Source: Roseomonas genomospecies 6 (lineage in GTDB: Bacteria; Pseudomonadota; Alphaproteobacteria; Azospirillales; Azospirillaceae). Taken from it: 64,000 nucleotides of DNA. Shown piece after piece: positions 28,780-37,380 of the stretch. The stretch covers positions 356,464-420,463 of the forward strand of contig NZ_QOKW01000003.1 in NCBI RefSeq assembly GCF_008365375.1, read 5' to 3'. Below the pieces are notes generated by a model, which was not told the DNA's origin, did no database searches, and worked only from the letters and a program-made list of their open reading frames with translations. Both the position numbers and the translations under genes were made by a program. How positions within the stretch are numbered: the stretch's first letter is position 1; each line of letters opens with the position of its first letter.

Positions 28780-29297
28780 GTGTCTCCCTTTCGGTTCTCT
28801 TTTTTGCTGTCGGCTGTGGTGTCGGCCATCCGGAAGCGACCGGCGTCGCCGCCGGTTCGAAAGTGACCGTGCCACATTTCACCGGGGCGGGCCAATAGGC
28901 CGAGGGGAACAGGCCGGAAATAGGCCGGGCGCCCAAGGTCTGTGCAGATTTGAGTCGCACACCTGTGCACAAAAAACGGGCAAGAGCGTGGGAAACGAGC
29001 GTGCGCAGCCCGAACGGACGCCAGCCCGCCCGCACGCAAGGGGCGAATCACCGCGCCGAAGGCGGGTGTGGAGGGTGCGGAATCCTGCTTAAATTCTGTG
29101 CAGAGAGGGCCGGCGACTCGGGGCCTATGCTGCTTTGCGGTCATCCGAAAGGCCGCAACCCACGCGATTCCTAGCCCTTTTGGGTTGGCACGCTTCTTGA
29201 AGACAAACTCGGCATCACACGGCCCCCTCCCGCCGCCCCGTCTGTACCGGGGACGGGGCGAAACGGGCCAGAAGCATTCGAATAAAGAGGAGCCTCG
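28780..29297. other. Divergent intergenic region between glgC and amtB
   Basis: 518 bp without a supported gene. It holds the amtB sigma-54 promoter candidate (29186-29201) and an inverted repeat TTGCGG/CCGCAA at 29135-29158, 27 bases further upstream, which could be an activator site. Around 28940-28970 the motif GTGCA occurs repeatedly in both orientations (TGTGCAG, CTGTGCAC), loosely like NtrC half-sites. I cannot decide whether these are functional. Confidence 0.5.
29186..29201 (+). promoter_or_regulatory. Sigma-54 (-24/-12) promoter candidate for amtB
   Basis: TGGCACG at 29186-29192, four bases, then TTGAA at 29197-29201. The consensus is TGGCACG-N4-TTGCA, so only one core position differs (TTGA for TTGC). 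The site is 97 bases upstream of the amtB start. amtB genes are typical NtrC/RpoN targets, which supports the assignment. Confidence 0.65.
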
Positions 29298-30611
29298 ATG
29301 AGCCGTCTCTTCCTTCTAGCCGCGCCGACGATGGCGGCCATTCTGGGCTTGGCCGGTCTGCCCGCCGCCGCCCTGGCCCAGGATGCGGCCGCCGCGGCCG
29401 AGCCCACCCTGAGCAGCGGCGACACGGCTTGGATGCTGGTCGCCACCGCGCTGGTCCTGTTCATGACCATCCCCGGCCTGGCCCTGTTCTACGGCGGCAT
29501 GGTCCGCAAGATGAACGTGCTGTCGGTCGTGATGCAGAGCTTCGCGATCTGCTGCCTGGTCAGCATCCTGTGGTTCTTCGCCGGCTACAGCATCGCCTTC
29601 ACCGAAGGCAACCCGTACTTCGGCAGCCTGTCGAAGTTCATGCTGGCGGGCATCACCAAGGACAGCCTGTCGGGCGTCATTCCGGAGACGGTCTTCGTCG
29701 TCTTCCAGATGACCTTCGCCATCATCACGCCGGCCCTCATCACCGGCGCCTTCGCCGACCGCATGAAGTTCTCCTCGATGCTGGTCTTCACGGGCCTGTG
29801 GTCGCTGATCGTCTATGCGCCGATCACCCACTGGGTCTGGGGTCCGGGCGGCTATCTGATGGGTGACGGCGTGCTCGACTACGCCGGCGGCACCGTGGTG
29901 CACATCAACGCGGGCGTGGCCGGTCTGGTCGCCGCCATCGTGCTGGGCAAGCGCAAGGGCTACCCGAACGAGAACTTCGCCCCGCACAACCTCGTGCTCA
30001 GCCTGATCGGCGCCTCGATGCTGTGGGTGGGCTGGTTCGGCTTCAACGCGGGTTCCGCCGTGGCCGCCGACGGCCGTGCGGGCATGGCCATGCTGGTCAC
30101 GCAGATCGCCGCCGCCACCGCCGCCATGTCCTGGCTGATGGTCGAGTGGGCCACCAAGGGCAAGCCCTCGGTCCTCGGCATCATCTCCGGCGCCGTCGCC
30201 GGTCTGGTCGCCATCACCCCGGCCTCGGGCTTCGTCGGTCCGACCGGCGCCCTGGTCATCGGTCTGGTCTCCGGCGTGGTCTGCTACTGGGGCGCCACCG
30301 GCCTGAAGCGCGCCCTCGGCTATGACGACTCGCTGGACGCCTTCGGCGTGCACGGCGTGGGCGGCATCGTCGGCGCCATCCTGACCGGCGTCTTCGCCCA
30401 GGAAGCCATCGGCGGCACCGCCGGCGCCCTGGAAGGCAACATCGGGCAGGTCTGGACGCAGATCTACGGCATCCTGGCCACCATCATCTACTCGGCGGTG
30501 GGGTCCTTCATCATCCTGAAGGTCATCGACGTGGTGATGGGCCTGCGTGTGGACGAGGACGTCGAGCGCGACGGCCTGGACCTCGCCCTGCACGGCGAGA
30601 CCATCCACTAA
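29298..30611 (+). CDS. amtB: Ammonium transporter AmtB
   Basis: Trimeric inner-membrane ammonium channel, 437 residues, with a cleavable-looking signal segment (MSRLFLLAAPTMAAILGL) and eleven membrane helices. Signature DYAGGTVVHINAGVAGLVAA contains the first pore His, and FGVHGVGGIVGAILTG holds the second. The C-terminal tail GLRVDEDVERDGLDLALHGE is the conserved region that binds PII proteins. The ATG at 29298 follows AAGAGGAGCCTCG. No glnK/glnZ gene is adjacent, which differs from the usual glnK-amtB pair. Confidence 0.97.
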   Translation: MSRLFLLAAPTMAAILGLAGLPAAALAQDAAAAAEPTLSSGDTAWMLVATALVLFMTIPGLALFYGGMVRKMNVLSVVMQSFAICCLVSILWFFAGYSIAFTEGNPYFGSLSKFMLAGITKDSLSGVIPETVFVVFQMTFAIITPALITGAFADRMKFSSMLVFTGLWSLIVYAPITHWVWGPGGYLMGDGVLDYAGGTVVHINAGVAGLVAAIVLGKRKGYPNENFAPHNLVLSLIGASMLWVGWFGFNAGSAVAADGRAGMAMLVTQIAAATAAMSWLMVEWATKGKPSVLGIISGAVAGLVAITPASGFVGPTGALVIGLVSGVVCYWGATGLKRALGYDDSLDAFGVHGVGGIVGAILTGVFAQEAIGGTAGALEGNIGQVWTQIYGILATIIYSAVGSFIILKVIDVVMGLRVDEDVERDGLDLALHGETIH

Positions 30612-30648
30612 GCACTCTTTGCAGCCTGGTTGTTTCCTCCATGAACTT

Positions 30649-30681
30649 CCGCCGCCGGGGTCTCCCGGCGGCGGATTTTTC
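30649..30681 (+). terminator. Rho-independent terminator after amtB
   Basis: CCGCCGCCGGG pairs with CCCGGCGGCGG around GTCT, followed by ATTTTTC. It lies 38 bases after the amtB stop codon. Confidence 0.9.
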
Positions 30682-30703
30682 ATTGTGGAGACCGTGTGAC
30701 GGT

Positions 30704-31930
30704 TCAGCGGCGCAGATACATCTTGCCCACGCCGTTCAGCGCCGCGAAAAGCTGCGCGAACTGCGCCAGGAAGGCGTCCCAGGCCAGGGCGCCGGTCTTC
30801 TCCGCCACCGCCCGGTGGATGTCGCCCAGGCTGGTCCGCCCGTCCACCCGCGCCAGGATCGGCCCGGCCAGACGGGGCAGGGGCAGGGGGATGACGGCGC
30901 CCATCAGCTCCGCCTCCAGCACGCCGCCGGGAGGCAGGCCCTTCGCCACGGCGGCGCCGTCCAGATCGCGCAGCACCGGCACCACCTCCGGCCCGTCCGG
31001 GCGGGCGACGGCGGCCTCCGCATCCTCCGGACGGACGAGATAGGCGATGTGCTTGGTCATGCTGCCGGTGACCTGCTCCGCCCAGGCGGCGCGCTCCAGC
31101 CGGGACAGACCCTCCAGCCGCTTCAGCAGGCGGGGGTCCTTCACCCAGACGGCGGGGTCGTAGCGGTAGGGCTCCACCAACGCCGCGATGGCCAGACCGC
31201 CCGCCGCCGCCAGCTCCGCCAGCTCCGGCACGCTGTAGGGGCGGTCGCAGGAATGCAGCAGCAGGTCGTAGAGGTCGGCGTCGGCCTGTTTGTGGTCGCC
31301 GATGAAGGGGTTGCGCAGCAGCCAGTTGGACGGCGGCAGACGCTCGATCAGCCGGCGGGCCAGCGCCACCTGCTCCTTCGGCGGCAGGTTCGCCGCGAGG
31401 GTGCGCAGCGCCGCCTGCATGGGGTAAACGCCGGTCCGCCCGTAGGGGGCGTAGACCATCAGCCCGATCCCGCCGCCCGGCTTCAGCGCCCCGGCCAGCG
31501 AGCGCATCCCCGCCGCCGGATCGTCCAGATGGTGCAGCACGCCGCAGCAGTCGATGTAGTCGAACGGTCCCAACCCGGCGAGGTCGAGGAGGGAGCCGCG
31601 GCGGAAGTCGATGTTGGTCAGGCCGCGCGCCCTGGCCCGCGCCTGCGCGATCTCCCGCGCGGCGTCGGACAGGTCCAGATAGGTGACGCGCCCCGGATTG
31701 CCGGCGTCGGCCATCTGCTGGGCGATCATGATCGTCCCGTCGCCGGTCCCGCCGCCGGCCACCAGCACGTCGAGGGGCTTGGCGTGGTCGAGACGCCCGC
31801 CGAAGACGTTGTGGTTCACCTCGTCCAGATGGCTGGGCGACCCGGTGATCAGGCGCTTCGTCTCGTCGGCGGGGTTGCGCGCGGGATAGGGGAAGGCTTC
31901 GTACTGGGCGCGCAGGGTGTCGATGCTCAT
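30704..31930 (-). CDS. Class I SAM-dependent methyltransferase
   Basis: A 408-residue protein. Residues about 45-180 form the Rossmann methyltransferase fold: motif I VLVAGGGTGDGTI, motif II VTYLDLSDAAREIA, motif III IDCCGVLHHLDDP and LKPGGGIGLMVY. The C-terminal 200 residues add a helical region and, near the end, a winged-helix-like module (RTSLGDIHRAVAEKTG). The overall plan resembles a group of proteobacterial small-molecule or protein methyltransferases of unknown substrate. It converges on amtB. No neighbouring pathway gene indicates its target. Confidence 0.85.
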   Translation of the reverse strand: MSIDTLRAQYEAFPYPARNPADETKRLITGSPSHLDEVNHNVFGGRLDHAKPLDVLVAGGGTGDGTIMIAQQMADAGNPGRVTYLDLSDAAREIAQARARARGLTNIDFRRGSLLDLAGLGPFDYIDCCGVLHHLDDPAAGMRSLAGALKPGGGIGLMVYAPYGRTGVYPMQAALRTLAANLPPKEQVALARRLIERLPPSNWLLRNPFIGDHKQADADLYDLLLHSCDRPYSVPELAELAAAGGLAIAALVEPYRYDPAVWVKDPRLLKRLEGLSRLERAAWAEQVTGSMTKHIAYLVRPEDAEAAVARPDGPEVVPVLRDLDGAAVAKGLPPGGVLEAELMGAVIPLPLPRLAGPILARVDGRTSLGDIHRAVAEKTGALAWDAFLAQFAQLFAALNGVGKMYLRR

Positions 31931-32014
31931 GGATCGGGCAGCCGGTCAGGTGGACGGGTGCCGGACCATAGCATCAACGGGGGTGGGGTGGGGGAGTTGG
32001 GGGAGTGGTTGTGC

Positions 32015-32105
32015 TGGGCCCCCCTCCCGGCCTCCCCCGCTTCGCGGGGGGAGGATAAAAAGCCCTCCCCCGCCGAAGGTGGGGGAGGGTTGGGTGGGGG
32101 CCCAT
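32015..32105. repeat. REP-like palindromic element (copy 2, double hairpin)
   Basis: Two hairpins in a row: CCTCCCCCGC/GCGGGGGGAGG at 32031-32054 and CCCTCCCCC/GGGGGAGGG at 32063-32089. The outer ends GGGCCCC and GGGGGCCC can also pair, closing the whole 90-bp element. The second hairpin shares the arms and the GGGTT spacing of the copies at 13571 and 57113. It occupies the gap between the asparaginase and the methyltransferase gene. Confidence 0.8.
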
Positions 32106-32115
32106 TACGACCACT

Positions 32116-33237
32116 CTACCCCGCCATCCCCTCCGCCGGGCGCACCACGCCGACCTCACGCCCGTTGCGGTTGGTCACCGGCTGGTTGAGAAGCCGGTCG
32201 GCCCGCGCCCACTGCTCGTCGGACAGAACCTTGGTGGCGCGGATCAGGGCGGCCAGAGCCACCTCGCGGGCGCGGGGGGTGCCGTCGTCGATCTTCAGGG
32301 CAATGCCCAGACCCTGCTTGGGCAGGACGGCGCAGCCCACGCCCTCGGCCCCGCCCTTGACCAGGACCAGACCGCCCGCCGCCTGCATCATGCCGGTGTC
32401 GAAGCTGTCCTTGCCGGCGATCAGGTGCGGGTGCGCCCGCCAGGCGCGGCGGATGCGGGTCACCGCCTCGGCGCGGCTGTCGGGCAGGTCCTTCGGGTCG
32501 CCGATGCGGGCCATGGCGTAGGCGATGGCGCCCAGCGGGATGCCGACGGTCGGGATGGCGCAGCCGTCCACGCCCCAGGGGGCCTGCGACAGGTCCTGGC
32601 CGGTCATCTGCTCCATCACGCCCAGGACGCGCTGCTGCACCGGGTGGTCGAAGCGCACATAGCCCTTGATCGGCTCGCCCTTGTGCAGGGCGGTGGTCAG
32701 GAAGCCGGCGTGCTTGCCGGAGCAGTTGTTGTGGAAGGCGGTCGGCGTCTCGCCGTGCCGGATCATCTCGTGGGCCGTCTCGGTGTCGGTCGGCAGATGC
32801 GCCCCGCACTCGTAATCGTCCACGGTCAGGCCGAGGCGCCTGATCCACGCCTCGGCGATGCGGGTGTGCCGGATCTCCCCATGGTGGGAGGAGCAGGCGA
32901 GCGCCAACTCCTGGTCGCCCAGCCCATAGGCGTCCAGCGCGCCCGTCTCCACCAGCGGGATCGCCTGGATGGCCTTGACGGCGGAGCGGGGATAGACTGG
33001 GGCTTCGATGTCGCCCCATTGGGCCAGCACATGCCCGTCGGCATCGACGATGCAGGCGCGCCCGCGGTGGACGGACTCCACCATGCCGCCGCGCGTCACC
33101 TCGACGAGGATCGGCGCCTCCGGCGGGCCTGACAGGTCGGCGTGGGCCTCCGCGTGGCCCTCCGCGGGGGTGTGATGATCGGCGTGGCCGTGGTGATGAC
33201 CGTGGCCGCCGCAGCAGGAAGAATGGTCGTGGCTCAT
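32116..33237 (-). CDS. Asparaginase of the thermolabile type II (Rhizobium AnsA-like) family, with His-rich N-terminus
   Basis: Predicted to hydrolyse L-asparagine to aspartate and ammonia, in the Rhizobium etli asparaginase II family, which is related to beta-lactamase folds and not to the E. coli enzyme. The core is residues about 41-373: EVTRGGMVESVHRG, YPRSAVKAIQAIP (catalytic SAVK), ACSSHHGE, NNCSGKHAGFL and DGCAIPTVGIPLG. The extension of about 35 residues contains MSHDHSSCCGGHGHHHGHADHH, eight His in one run plus a Cys pair, which is unusual for the family. The ATG at 33237 has no good alternative before the extension, but the next in-frame candidate would remove it. Confidence 0.87.
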   Translation of the reverse strand: MSHDHSSCCGGHGHHHGHADHHTPAEGHAEAHADLSGPPEAPILVEVTRGGMVESVHRGRACIVDADGHVLAQWGDIEAPVYPRSAVKAIQAIPLVETGALDAYGLGDQELALACSSHHGEIRHTRIAEAWIRRLGLTVDDYECGAHLPTDTETAHEMIRHGETPTAFHNNCSGKHAGFLTTALHKGEPIKGYVRFDHPVQQRVLGVMEQMTGQDLSQAPWGVDGCAIPTVGIPLGAIAYAMARIGDPKDLPDSRAEAVTRIRRAWRAHPHLIAGKDSFDTGMMQAAGGLVLVKGGAEGVGCAVLPKQGLGIALKIDDGTPRAREVALAALIRATKVLSDEQWARADRLLNQPVTNRNGREVGVVRPAEGMAG

Positions 33238-33328
33238 GGGGGGAGAGCTTGCCTCTCTCCGAGGCCCGAGGCAAGGTGTCGCACCATCGGACCCACCGTC
33301 CCGCGCTATGTGCGGAACGGAATTACGG

Positions 33329-33928
33329 ATGATTGTTCAAGCCATGCGCGGATATTTCGCCATCGGGGTGGAACGGATCAGCAAGCCGGGCAACGTCGGC
33401 AACCTGATGCGCTCCGCCCACGCCTTCGGCGCCTCCTTCTTCTTCGCCATCGACCCGGAACCCGACCTGCACGAGGCGCGGTTCGTCGACACCTCGGGCG
33501 CGGCGGAGCATCTGCCCCTCTACGTCTACGACCGGGTGGCCGATCTGGCCCTGCCCAAGGACTGCCAGCTCGTGGGCGTGGAGCTGACCGAGGACGCGGT
33601 GGAACTGCCCAGCTTCCGCCACCCGACGCGCGCCGCCTATGTGCTGGGGCCGGAACGCGGCAGCCTGTCCAAACCGCTGCTGGAGCGGTGCGACTTCACG
33701 GTGAAGATCCCGATGAAGTTCTGCATCAACGTCGGGGTGGCCGGCGCGCTGGTGATGTATGACCGGATGATCAGCCTGGGCCGCTTCGCCGAACGCCCGG
33801 TGCGCGTCGGCGGACCGACCGAGCCGCTGCGCGATCACCAGCATGGCCGCCAGATCATGCGCAACCCGGAACGGCGCCGCCGCATGCGCGGCATCCAGAA
33901 ACCGGTGATCGTTTCGGACGAGGAATGA
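33329..33928 (+). CDS. RNA 2'-O-methyltransferase of the SpoU/TrmH family
   Basis: A 199-residue SPOUT-fold methyltransferase acting on tRNA or rRNA. Motif 1 is KPGNVGNLMRSAHAFGA, motif 2 AYVLGPERGSLSKPLLERCD and motif 3 IPMKFCINVGVAGALVMYDR, where the knot-forming Asn-Val is conserved. The C-terminal RDHQHGRQIMRNPERRRRMRG is basic and may contact RNA. The start at 33329 (MIVQAM) is a choice among close ATGs (33308, 33329, 33344). The gene is transcribed divergently from the asparaginase with a 91-bp spacer. Confidence 0.88.
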   Translation: MIVQAMRGYFAIGVERISKPGNVGNLMRSAHAFGASFFFAIDPEPDLHEARFVDTSGAAEHLPLYVYDRVADLALPKDCQLVGVELTEDAVELPSFRHPTRAAYVLGPERGSLSKPLLERCDFTVKIPMKFCINVGVAGALVMYDRMISLGRFAERPVRVGGPTEPLRDHQHGRQIMRNPERRRRMRGIQKPVIVSDEE

Positions 33929-33934
33929 TCGGGT

Positions 33935-34609
33935 TCAGAACTTCACAAATGGGTTCAGGATCAGCCCCAGCGCGCCGGTGAAGCGAAGCGGCGCGTCGGT
34001 CACCGCCAGGCACAGGCAGCCCTCCTCGTCGGCCACCGGGCGGTGACGGACGGAGTCGTCGGCGACGGACAGGTCGCCGCGGGCGAACTGCCCCAGATCG
34101 TCGGTGAAGCCGCCGTCCAGCACCAGCGTCAGCTCGATTCCCCGGTGGGTGTGGTGGGGCGGCCCGACGCCGCTCCCCAGCCGCATCAGCCGCGCCTTGC
34201 CCCGCCTTTCGGAACCGGAACCCAGCGGGATGTCGCAGCAGTCCATGCCGCGCATCAGCCGCTTCCAGGGCAGGCGCGACAGGTCGTTGCCGACGTAACG
34301 GCGCAGCGGTTCGGGCAGGAGCGGCACCTCGGCGGGCCGGTGGACGGGCTTCGGCCTCGGCGTGCGGGGCGGAGGCGGCAGGTCGTCCAGCCGGGCCATC
34401 ACCGCCTCCAGGCAGGCGGGATCGACCGCGTCCGGCTCGATGCTTTCCAGCAGGGCGCCGCCGACCGCCTCCATCTCCGCGACGTTCAGACGGCAGCAGG
34501 GGCAGAGCGCCAGATGGGTCGCCACGATCAGCGACGCCGCCTCGCCCAGCGCTCCGCCGGCATAGTCGATCAGCAGGGTGTCGCCGGGATGATGGGTGGG
34601 CACGGTCAT
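33935..34609 (-). CDS. chrR: Anti-sigma factor of the ChrR type with cupin domain
   Basis: Zinc-binding anti-sigma factor that keeps the neighbouring ECF sigma factor inactive until singlet oxygen or a related stress is sensed. In 224 residues: a ZAS domain with His6, His32, Cys36 and Cys39 (THLALCPCCR), and a C-terminal cupin (PHHTHRGIELTLVLDGG, then RHRPVADEEG). The ATG overlaps the sigma stop (34606-34609), so the genes are translationally coupled. The length is normal for ChrR. The cupin metal ligands HH, H and E are conserved. Confidence 0.93.
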   Translation of the reverse strand: MTVPTHHPGDTLLIDYAGGALGEAASLIVATHLALCPCCRLNVAEMEAVGGALLESIEPDAVDPACLEAVMARLDDLPPPPRTPRPKPVHRPAEVPLLPEPLRRYVGNDLSRLPWKRLMRGMDCCDIPLGSGSERRGKARLMRLGSGVGPPHHTHRGIELTLVLDGGFTDDLGQFARGDLSVADDSVRHRPVADEEGCLCLAVTDAPLRFTGALGLILNPFVKF

Positions 34610-35181
34610 CGTGAATCCCTCAAGGCCTTGCGCAGCCGGTCCATGGCCAGCCGCAGGCGCGACTTGACGGTGCCCAGCGGAATGCCCTGTTCGGCGGAGA
34701 TCAGGCTGTGCGGCTTGTCCTCGAAATAGGCCAGACGAAGCAGGTCCGCCTGTTCCGGCGGCAGGGACTTCAGCGCGTCCCTCAGCCGCCCGGCGGTTTC
34801 GCGCGCCGCCACCCCGTCGTCGGCGCTCTCCGCCGGGCCGGGAACCAGCGTGGGGTCGTCGGGGTCGATCTCCGGCCGCTGTTCCCGCCGCAGCGCGTCG
34901 ATCCGCTTGTTGCGGGCGATGGTGAACACCCAGGTGCCGGCCGACGCCTGCGCCGGGTCGTAGGTTTCCGCACGGCGCCAGACCAGCAGCATCACCTCCT
35001 GCACCAACTCCTCCGCTCCGCCCGCGTCACAGCCCTGCCGGCGCAGATAGGCCTTCAGCCGCGGGGCGAAATGGCCGAACAGGGCCGCGAAGGCCGTGCG
35101 GTCGCGATCCCGCCCGACCGCCGTCAGCAGCTCTTCGAGCGTCCGGTCCGTACCGGCGGCTGGGGAACCGAGATCCTGCAT
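34606..35181 (-). CDS. rpoE: ECF RNA polymerase sigma factor, RpoE/ECF11 type
   Basis: A 191-residue extracytoplasmic-function sigma factor. Region 2 is LFGHFAPRLKAYLRRQGCDAGGAEELVQEVMLLVWRRAETYDP with region 2.4 at TWVFTIARNKRIDALRRE; region 4 is LPPEQADLLRLAYFEDKPHSLISAEQGIPLGTVKSRLRLAMDRLRK. Together with ChrR it belongs to the ECF11 group, which controls singlet-oxygen responses in related bacteria. The start at 35181 gives MQDLGSP; the ribosome site is weak (AGAAGACG). A matching ECF11 promoter is present upstream (35363-35388). Confidence 0.93.
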   Translation of the reverse strand: MQDLGSPAAGTDRTLEELLTAVGRDRDRTAFAALFGHFAPRLKAYLRRQGCDAGGAEELVQEVMLLVWRRAETYDPAQASAGTWVFTIARNKRIDALRREQRPEIDPDDPTLVPGPAESADDGVAARETAGRLRDALKSLPPEQADLLRLAYFEDKPHSLISAEQGIPLGTVKSRLRLAMDRLRKALRDSR

Positions 35182-35556
35182 CCACGTCTTCTGGGGCGCC
35201 GTCTTTGTGCACGGGGACAAGCCCCGCAACAGATGGTGCGCGGAGCGCTCCGCTGCAAAGCGTGTTTGGCGCTTCCCGGTGTCGCATGGACGGTCGTGTG
35301 GGCGGGCGGCCAGTGGAATCATGGGTGGGTGCGGCGTTTGGTCCTGCTTTCGATGGGTCTTCTACGCACCCGGCGGCCCATCGGATCACCGGCATTCGAA
35401 TCGAATGTGCGGGTCGATTGCAGGAGCGGCCGCTGCGACAACCCGTGACTTCGCCGCCGGAGACGGGCGGCGGCCCTGGAAAGCCACACCGAATTGGGGT
35501 AGGGTCCGACCCGTTCCCGAACCCGTCCGTGAAACCATTCGAGCCTCCGCCAACCG
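35182..35556. other. Divergent gap between rpoE and the IalB-like gene
   Basis: 375 bp. The only signal recognised is the TGATCC/CGTA promoter at 35363-35388 on the minus strand. No gene and no strong promoter for the + strand gene was found. The putative rpoE leader would be about 175 bases long, without a recognised structure. Confidence 0.6.
35363..35388 (-). promoter_or_regulatory. ECF11 (RpoE)-type promoter upstream of rpoE-chrR
   Basis: On the minus strand TGATCC (35388-35383), a 16-base spacer, then CGTA (35366-35363). This agrees with the TGATCC-N16/17-CGTA pattern known for ECF11 sigma factors such as R. sphaeroides RpoE. The transcript would lead into rpoE, giving positive autoregulation. 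Distance from the predicted start site to the ATG is about 175 bases. Confidence 0.7.
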
Positions 35557-36105
35557 ATGTTGCCCATCCGCACCATCCGTCGCACCGCCGGCGCCGCTCT
35601 GCTTCTGGCCGGTCCGATCCTCGCCGCGACGATCACCACCGCGTCCGCCGCCGACCCGCGCCTGCTGGGGACCTTCAAGGACTGGAACGCCTTCGCCTTC
35701 GACGAAGGCGGGCACAAGGTCTGCTACCTGTCCAGCCAGCCCAAGAAGAAGGAACCCGCCGCGGCCAAGCGCGGGGACATCTATGTGCTGGTCACCCACC
35801 GCCCGGCGGAAAAGACGCTGGACGTCGTCAGCGTCGTCGTCGGCTATCCCCTGAAGAAGGACAGCGAGTCCACGGTGGAGGTGGGCGGCAAGTCCTTCAA
35901 GCTGTTCACCGACGGCGAAACCGCCTGGGCGCGCGACGCGGAGACCGACAAGGCGATCACCGCCGCGATCCGCGACGCCAAGGGCAAGTCCATGGTGGTG
36001 AAGGGCGTTTCGGCCCGCGGCACGAAGACCACCGACACCTACGGCACCGACGGCTTCGCCCAGGCTTACGACGCCATCAACCAGGCCTGCGGCGTGAAGC
36101 GCTGA
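35557..36105 (+). CDS. Invasion-associated locus B (IalB) family exported protein
   Basis: A 182-residue periplasmic protein. The signal peptide is MLPIRTIRRTAGAALLLAG to about residue 32 (TASA). The mature part has the IalB family pattern: GTFKDWNAFAFDEGGHKVCYLSSQPKKKE near residues 38-66 and repeated beta strands, ending NQACGVKR. Two Cys could form a disulfide. The name derives from Bartonella and does not imply virulence; in free-living alphaproteobacteria the function is unknown. It is divergent from rpoE and is 78 bases before rlmN. Confidence 0.8.
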   Translation: MLPIRTIRRTAGAALLLAGPILAATITTASAADPRLLGTFKDWNAFAFDEGGHKVCYLSSQPKKKEPAAAKRGDIYVLVTHRPAEKTLDVVSVVVGYPLKKDSESTVEVGGKSFKLFTDGETAWARDAETDKAITAAIRDAKGKSMVVKGVSARGTKTTDTYGTDGFAQAYDAINQACGVKR

Positions 36106-36147
36106 GCAGCGCTGCTCTTTTCACTTGGTCTTCCGTCGTTTCGTCTT

Positions 36148-36176
36148 TTGACTCCGGACGCTCGTGGCCCTATCTA
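36148..36176 (+). promoter_or_regulatory. Sigma-70 promoter of rlmN, placed next to the ATG
   Basis: TTGACT at 36148-36153, a 17-base spacer and TATCTA at 36171-36176, a near-consensus promoter. Transcription should start around 36183, immediately before the ATG at 36184. If so the mRNA is leaderless and the GGGGG in front of the ATG would not be transcribed. Confidence 0.6.
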
Positions 36177-36183
36177 GGGGGCC

Positions 36184-37353
36184 ATGAGCGCCTCCAATCA
36201 CGCTGCTGCCTTTGCCCTGCCGGCTGTTGACGCCGACGGTCGCAAGAACCTTGTCGGCCTGTCCCGCGACGAGCTGGAAGCCGAAATGCTGTCCGTCGGC
36301 CTGGAGAAGTTCCGGGCCCGCCAGCTCTGGCACTGGATCTACCACCGCGGAGCGATCGACTTCGCAGTGATGACCACGCTCGCCAAGCCGGTGCGCGAAA
36401 AGCTGGCGGAGACCTACGCCGTCGCCCGCCCGACCGTCGTGCGCGACCTGAAGTCGGTGGACGGCACGCGCAAGTGGCTGCTGCGCATGCCCGACGGGCA
36501 GGAGGTGGAGAGCGTCCACATCCCCGAGGAGGACCGCGGCACGCTCTGCGTCTCCTCGCAGGTGGGCTGCACGCTGACCTGCCGTTTCTGCCACACCGGC
36601 ACGCAGCGTCTGGTGCGCAATCTCGACGCCTCGGAAATCGTGGCGCAGGTCATGCTGGCCCGCGACGCGCTCGGCGAATGGCCGGCGCCGCCGGACGGGC
36701 GGATGATCTCCAACATCGTCATGATGGGGATGGGGGAGCCGCTCTTTAATTACGAGAACGTCGCCAAGGCGCTGAAGATCGTCATGGACGGCGACGGGAT
36801 CTCGATCTCGAAGCGCCGCATCACGCTCTCGACCTCCGGCGTCGTCCCCGCTATGAAGCGCTGCGGGGAGGAGCTGAACGTCAACCTCGCCGTCAGTCTG
36901 CACGCCGTGACGGACGAGCTGCGCGACATCATCATGCCGATCAACCGGAAATACCCGTTGAAGGAGCTGATGGACGCCTGCCGCAATTACCCCGGCCTGA
37001 ACAACGCGCGGCGCATCACCTTCGAGTATGTGATGCTGAAGGGCGTCAACGACAGCCCGGCGGACGCCCGCGCCCTGGTCAAGTTGCTGGAGGGCATCCC
37101 GTCGAAGATCAACCTGATCCCCTTCAACCCCTGGCCGGGCGCCCCCTACGAGCGTTCGACCGACCGGGCGATCCAGGTCTTCGGCGACATCGTCAACAAC
37201 GCCGGCTACGCCAGTCCCGTCCGCACCACCCGCGGCGAGGACATCATGGCCGCCTGCGGCCAGTTGAAGAGCGCGTCCGTCCGCCTGTCCGCCGCCGACC
37301 GCGCCGCCATCGAGAAGGTGCTGGCCGAGAAGGACGCGGCTCTGGCCGGTTGA
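36184..37353 (+). CDS. rlmN: Dual-specificity 23S rRNA (A2503)/tRNA (A37) C2-methyltransferase RlmN
   Basis: Radical SAM enzyme that methylates A2503 of 23S rRNA and A37 of some tRNAs. The 389-residue protein has the iron-sulfur motif [12 protein letters not shown] (CxxxCxxC) near residue 125, [12 protein letters not shown] as the SAM-binding loop, and [11 protein letters not shown]. The last resolving Cys is in [15 protein letters not shown] near residue 358. The N-terminal region [14 protein letters not shown] is characteristic. The two small membrane genes follow after 27 bases. Confidence 0.97.
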   Translation: MSASNHAAAFALPAVDADGRKNLVGLSRDELEAEMLSVGLEKFRARQLWHWIYHRGAIDFAVMTTLAKPVREKLAETYAVARPTVVRDLKSVDGTRKWLLRMPDGQEVESVHIPEEDRGTLCVSSQVGCTLTCRFCHTGTQRLVRNLDASEIVAQVMLARDALGEWPAPPDGRMISNIVMMGMGEPLFNYENVAKALKIVMDGDGISISKRRITLSTSGVVPAMKRCGEELNVNLAVSLHAVTDELRDIIMPINRKYPLKELMDACRNYPGLNNARRITFEYVMLKGVNDSPADARALVKLLEGIPSKINLIPFNPWPGAPYERSTDRAIQVFGDIVNNAGYASPVRTTRGEDIMAACGQLKSASVRLSAADRAAIEKVLAEKDAALAG

Positions 37354-37380
37354 GGCCGGTCCTATCCCTGGGAGTGTTCC

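Noticed and set aside
36106..36130. Terminator after the IalB-like gene
   Set aside because: AGCGCT repeats could pair, but the stem involves the stop codon and the U-run is short; evidence too weak to list.
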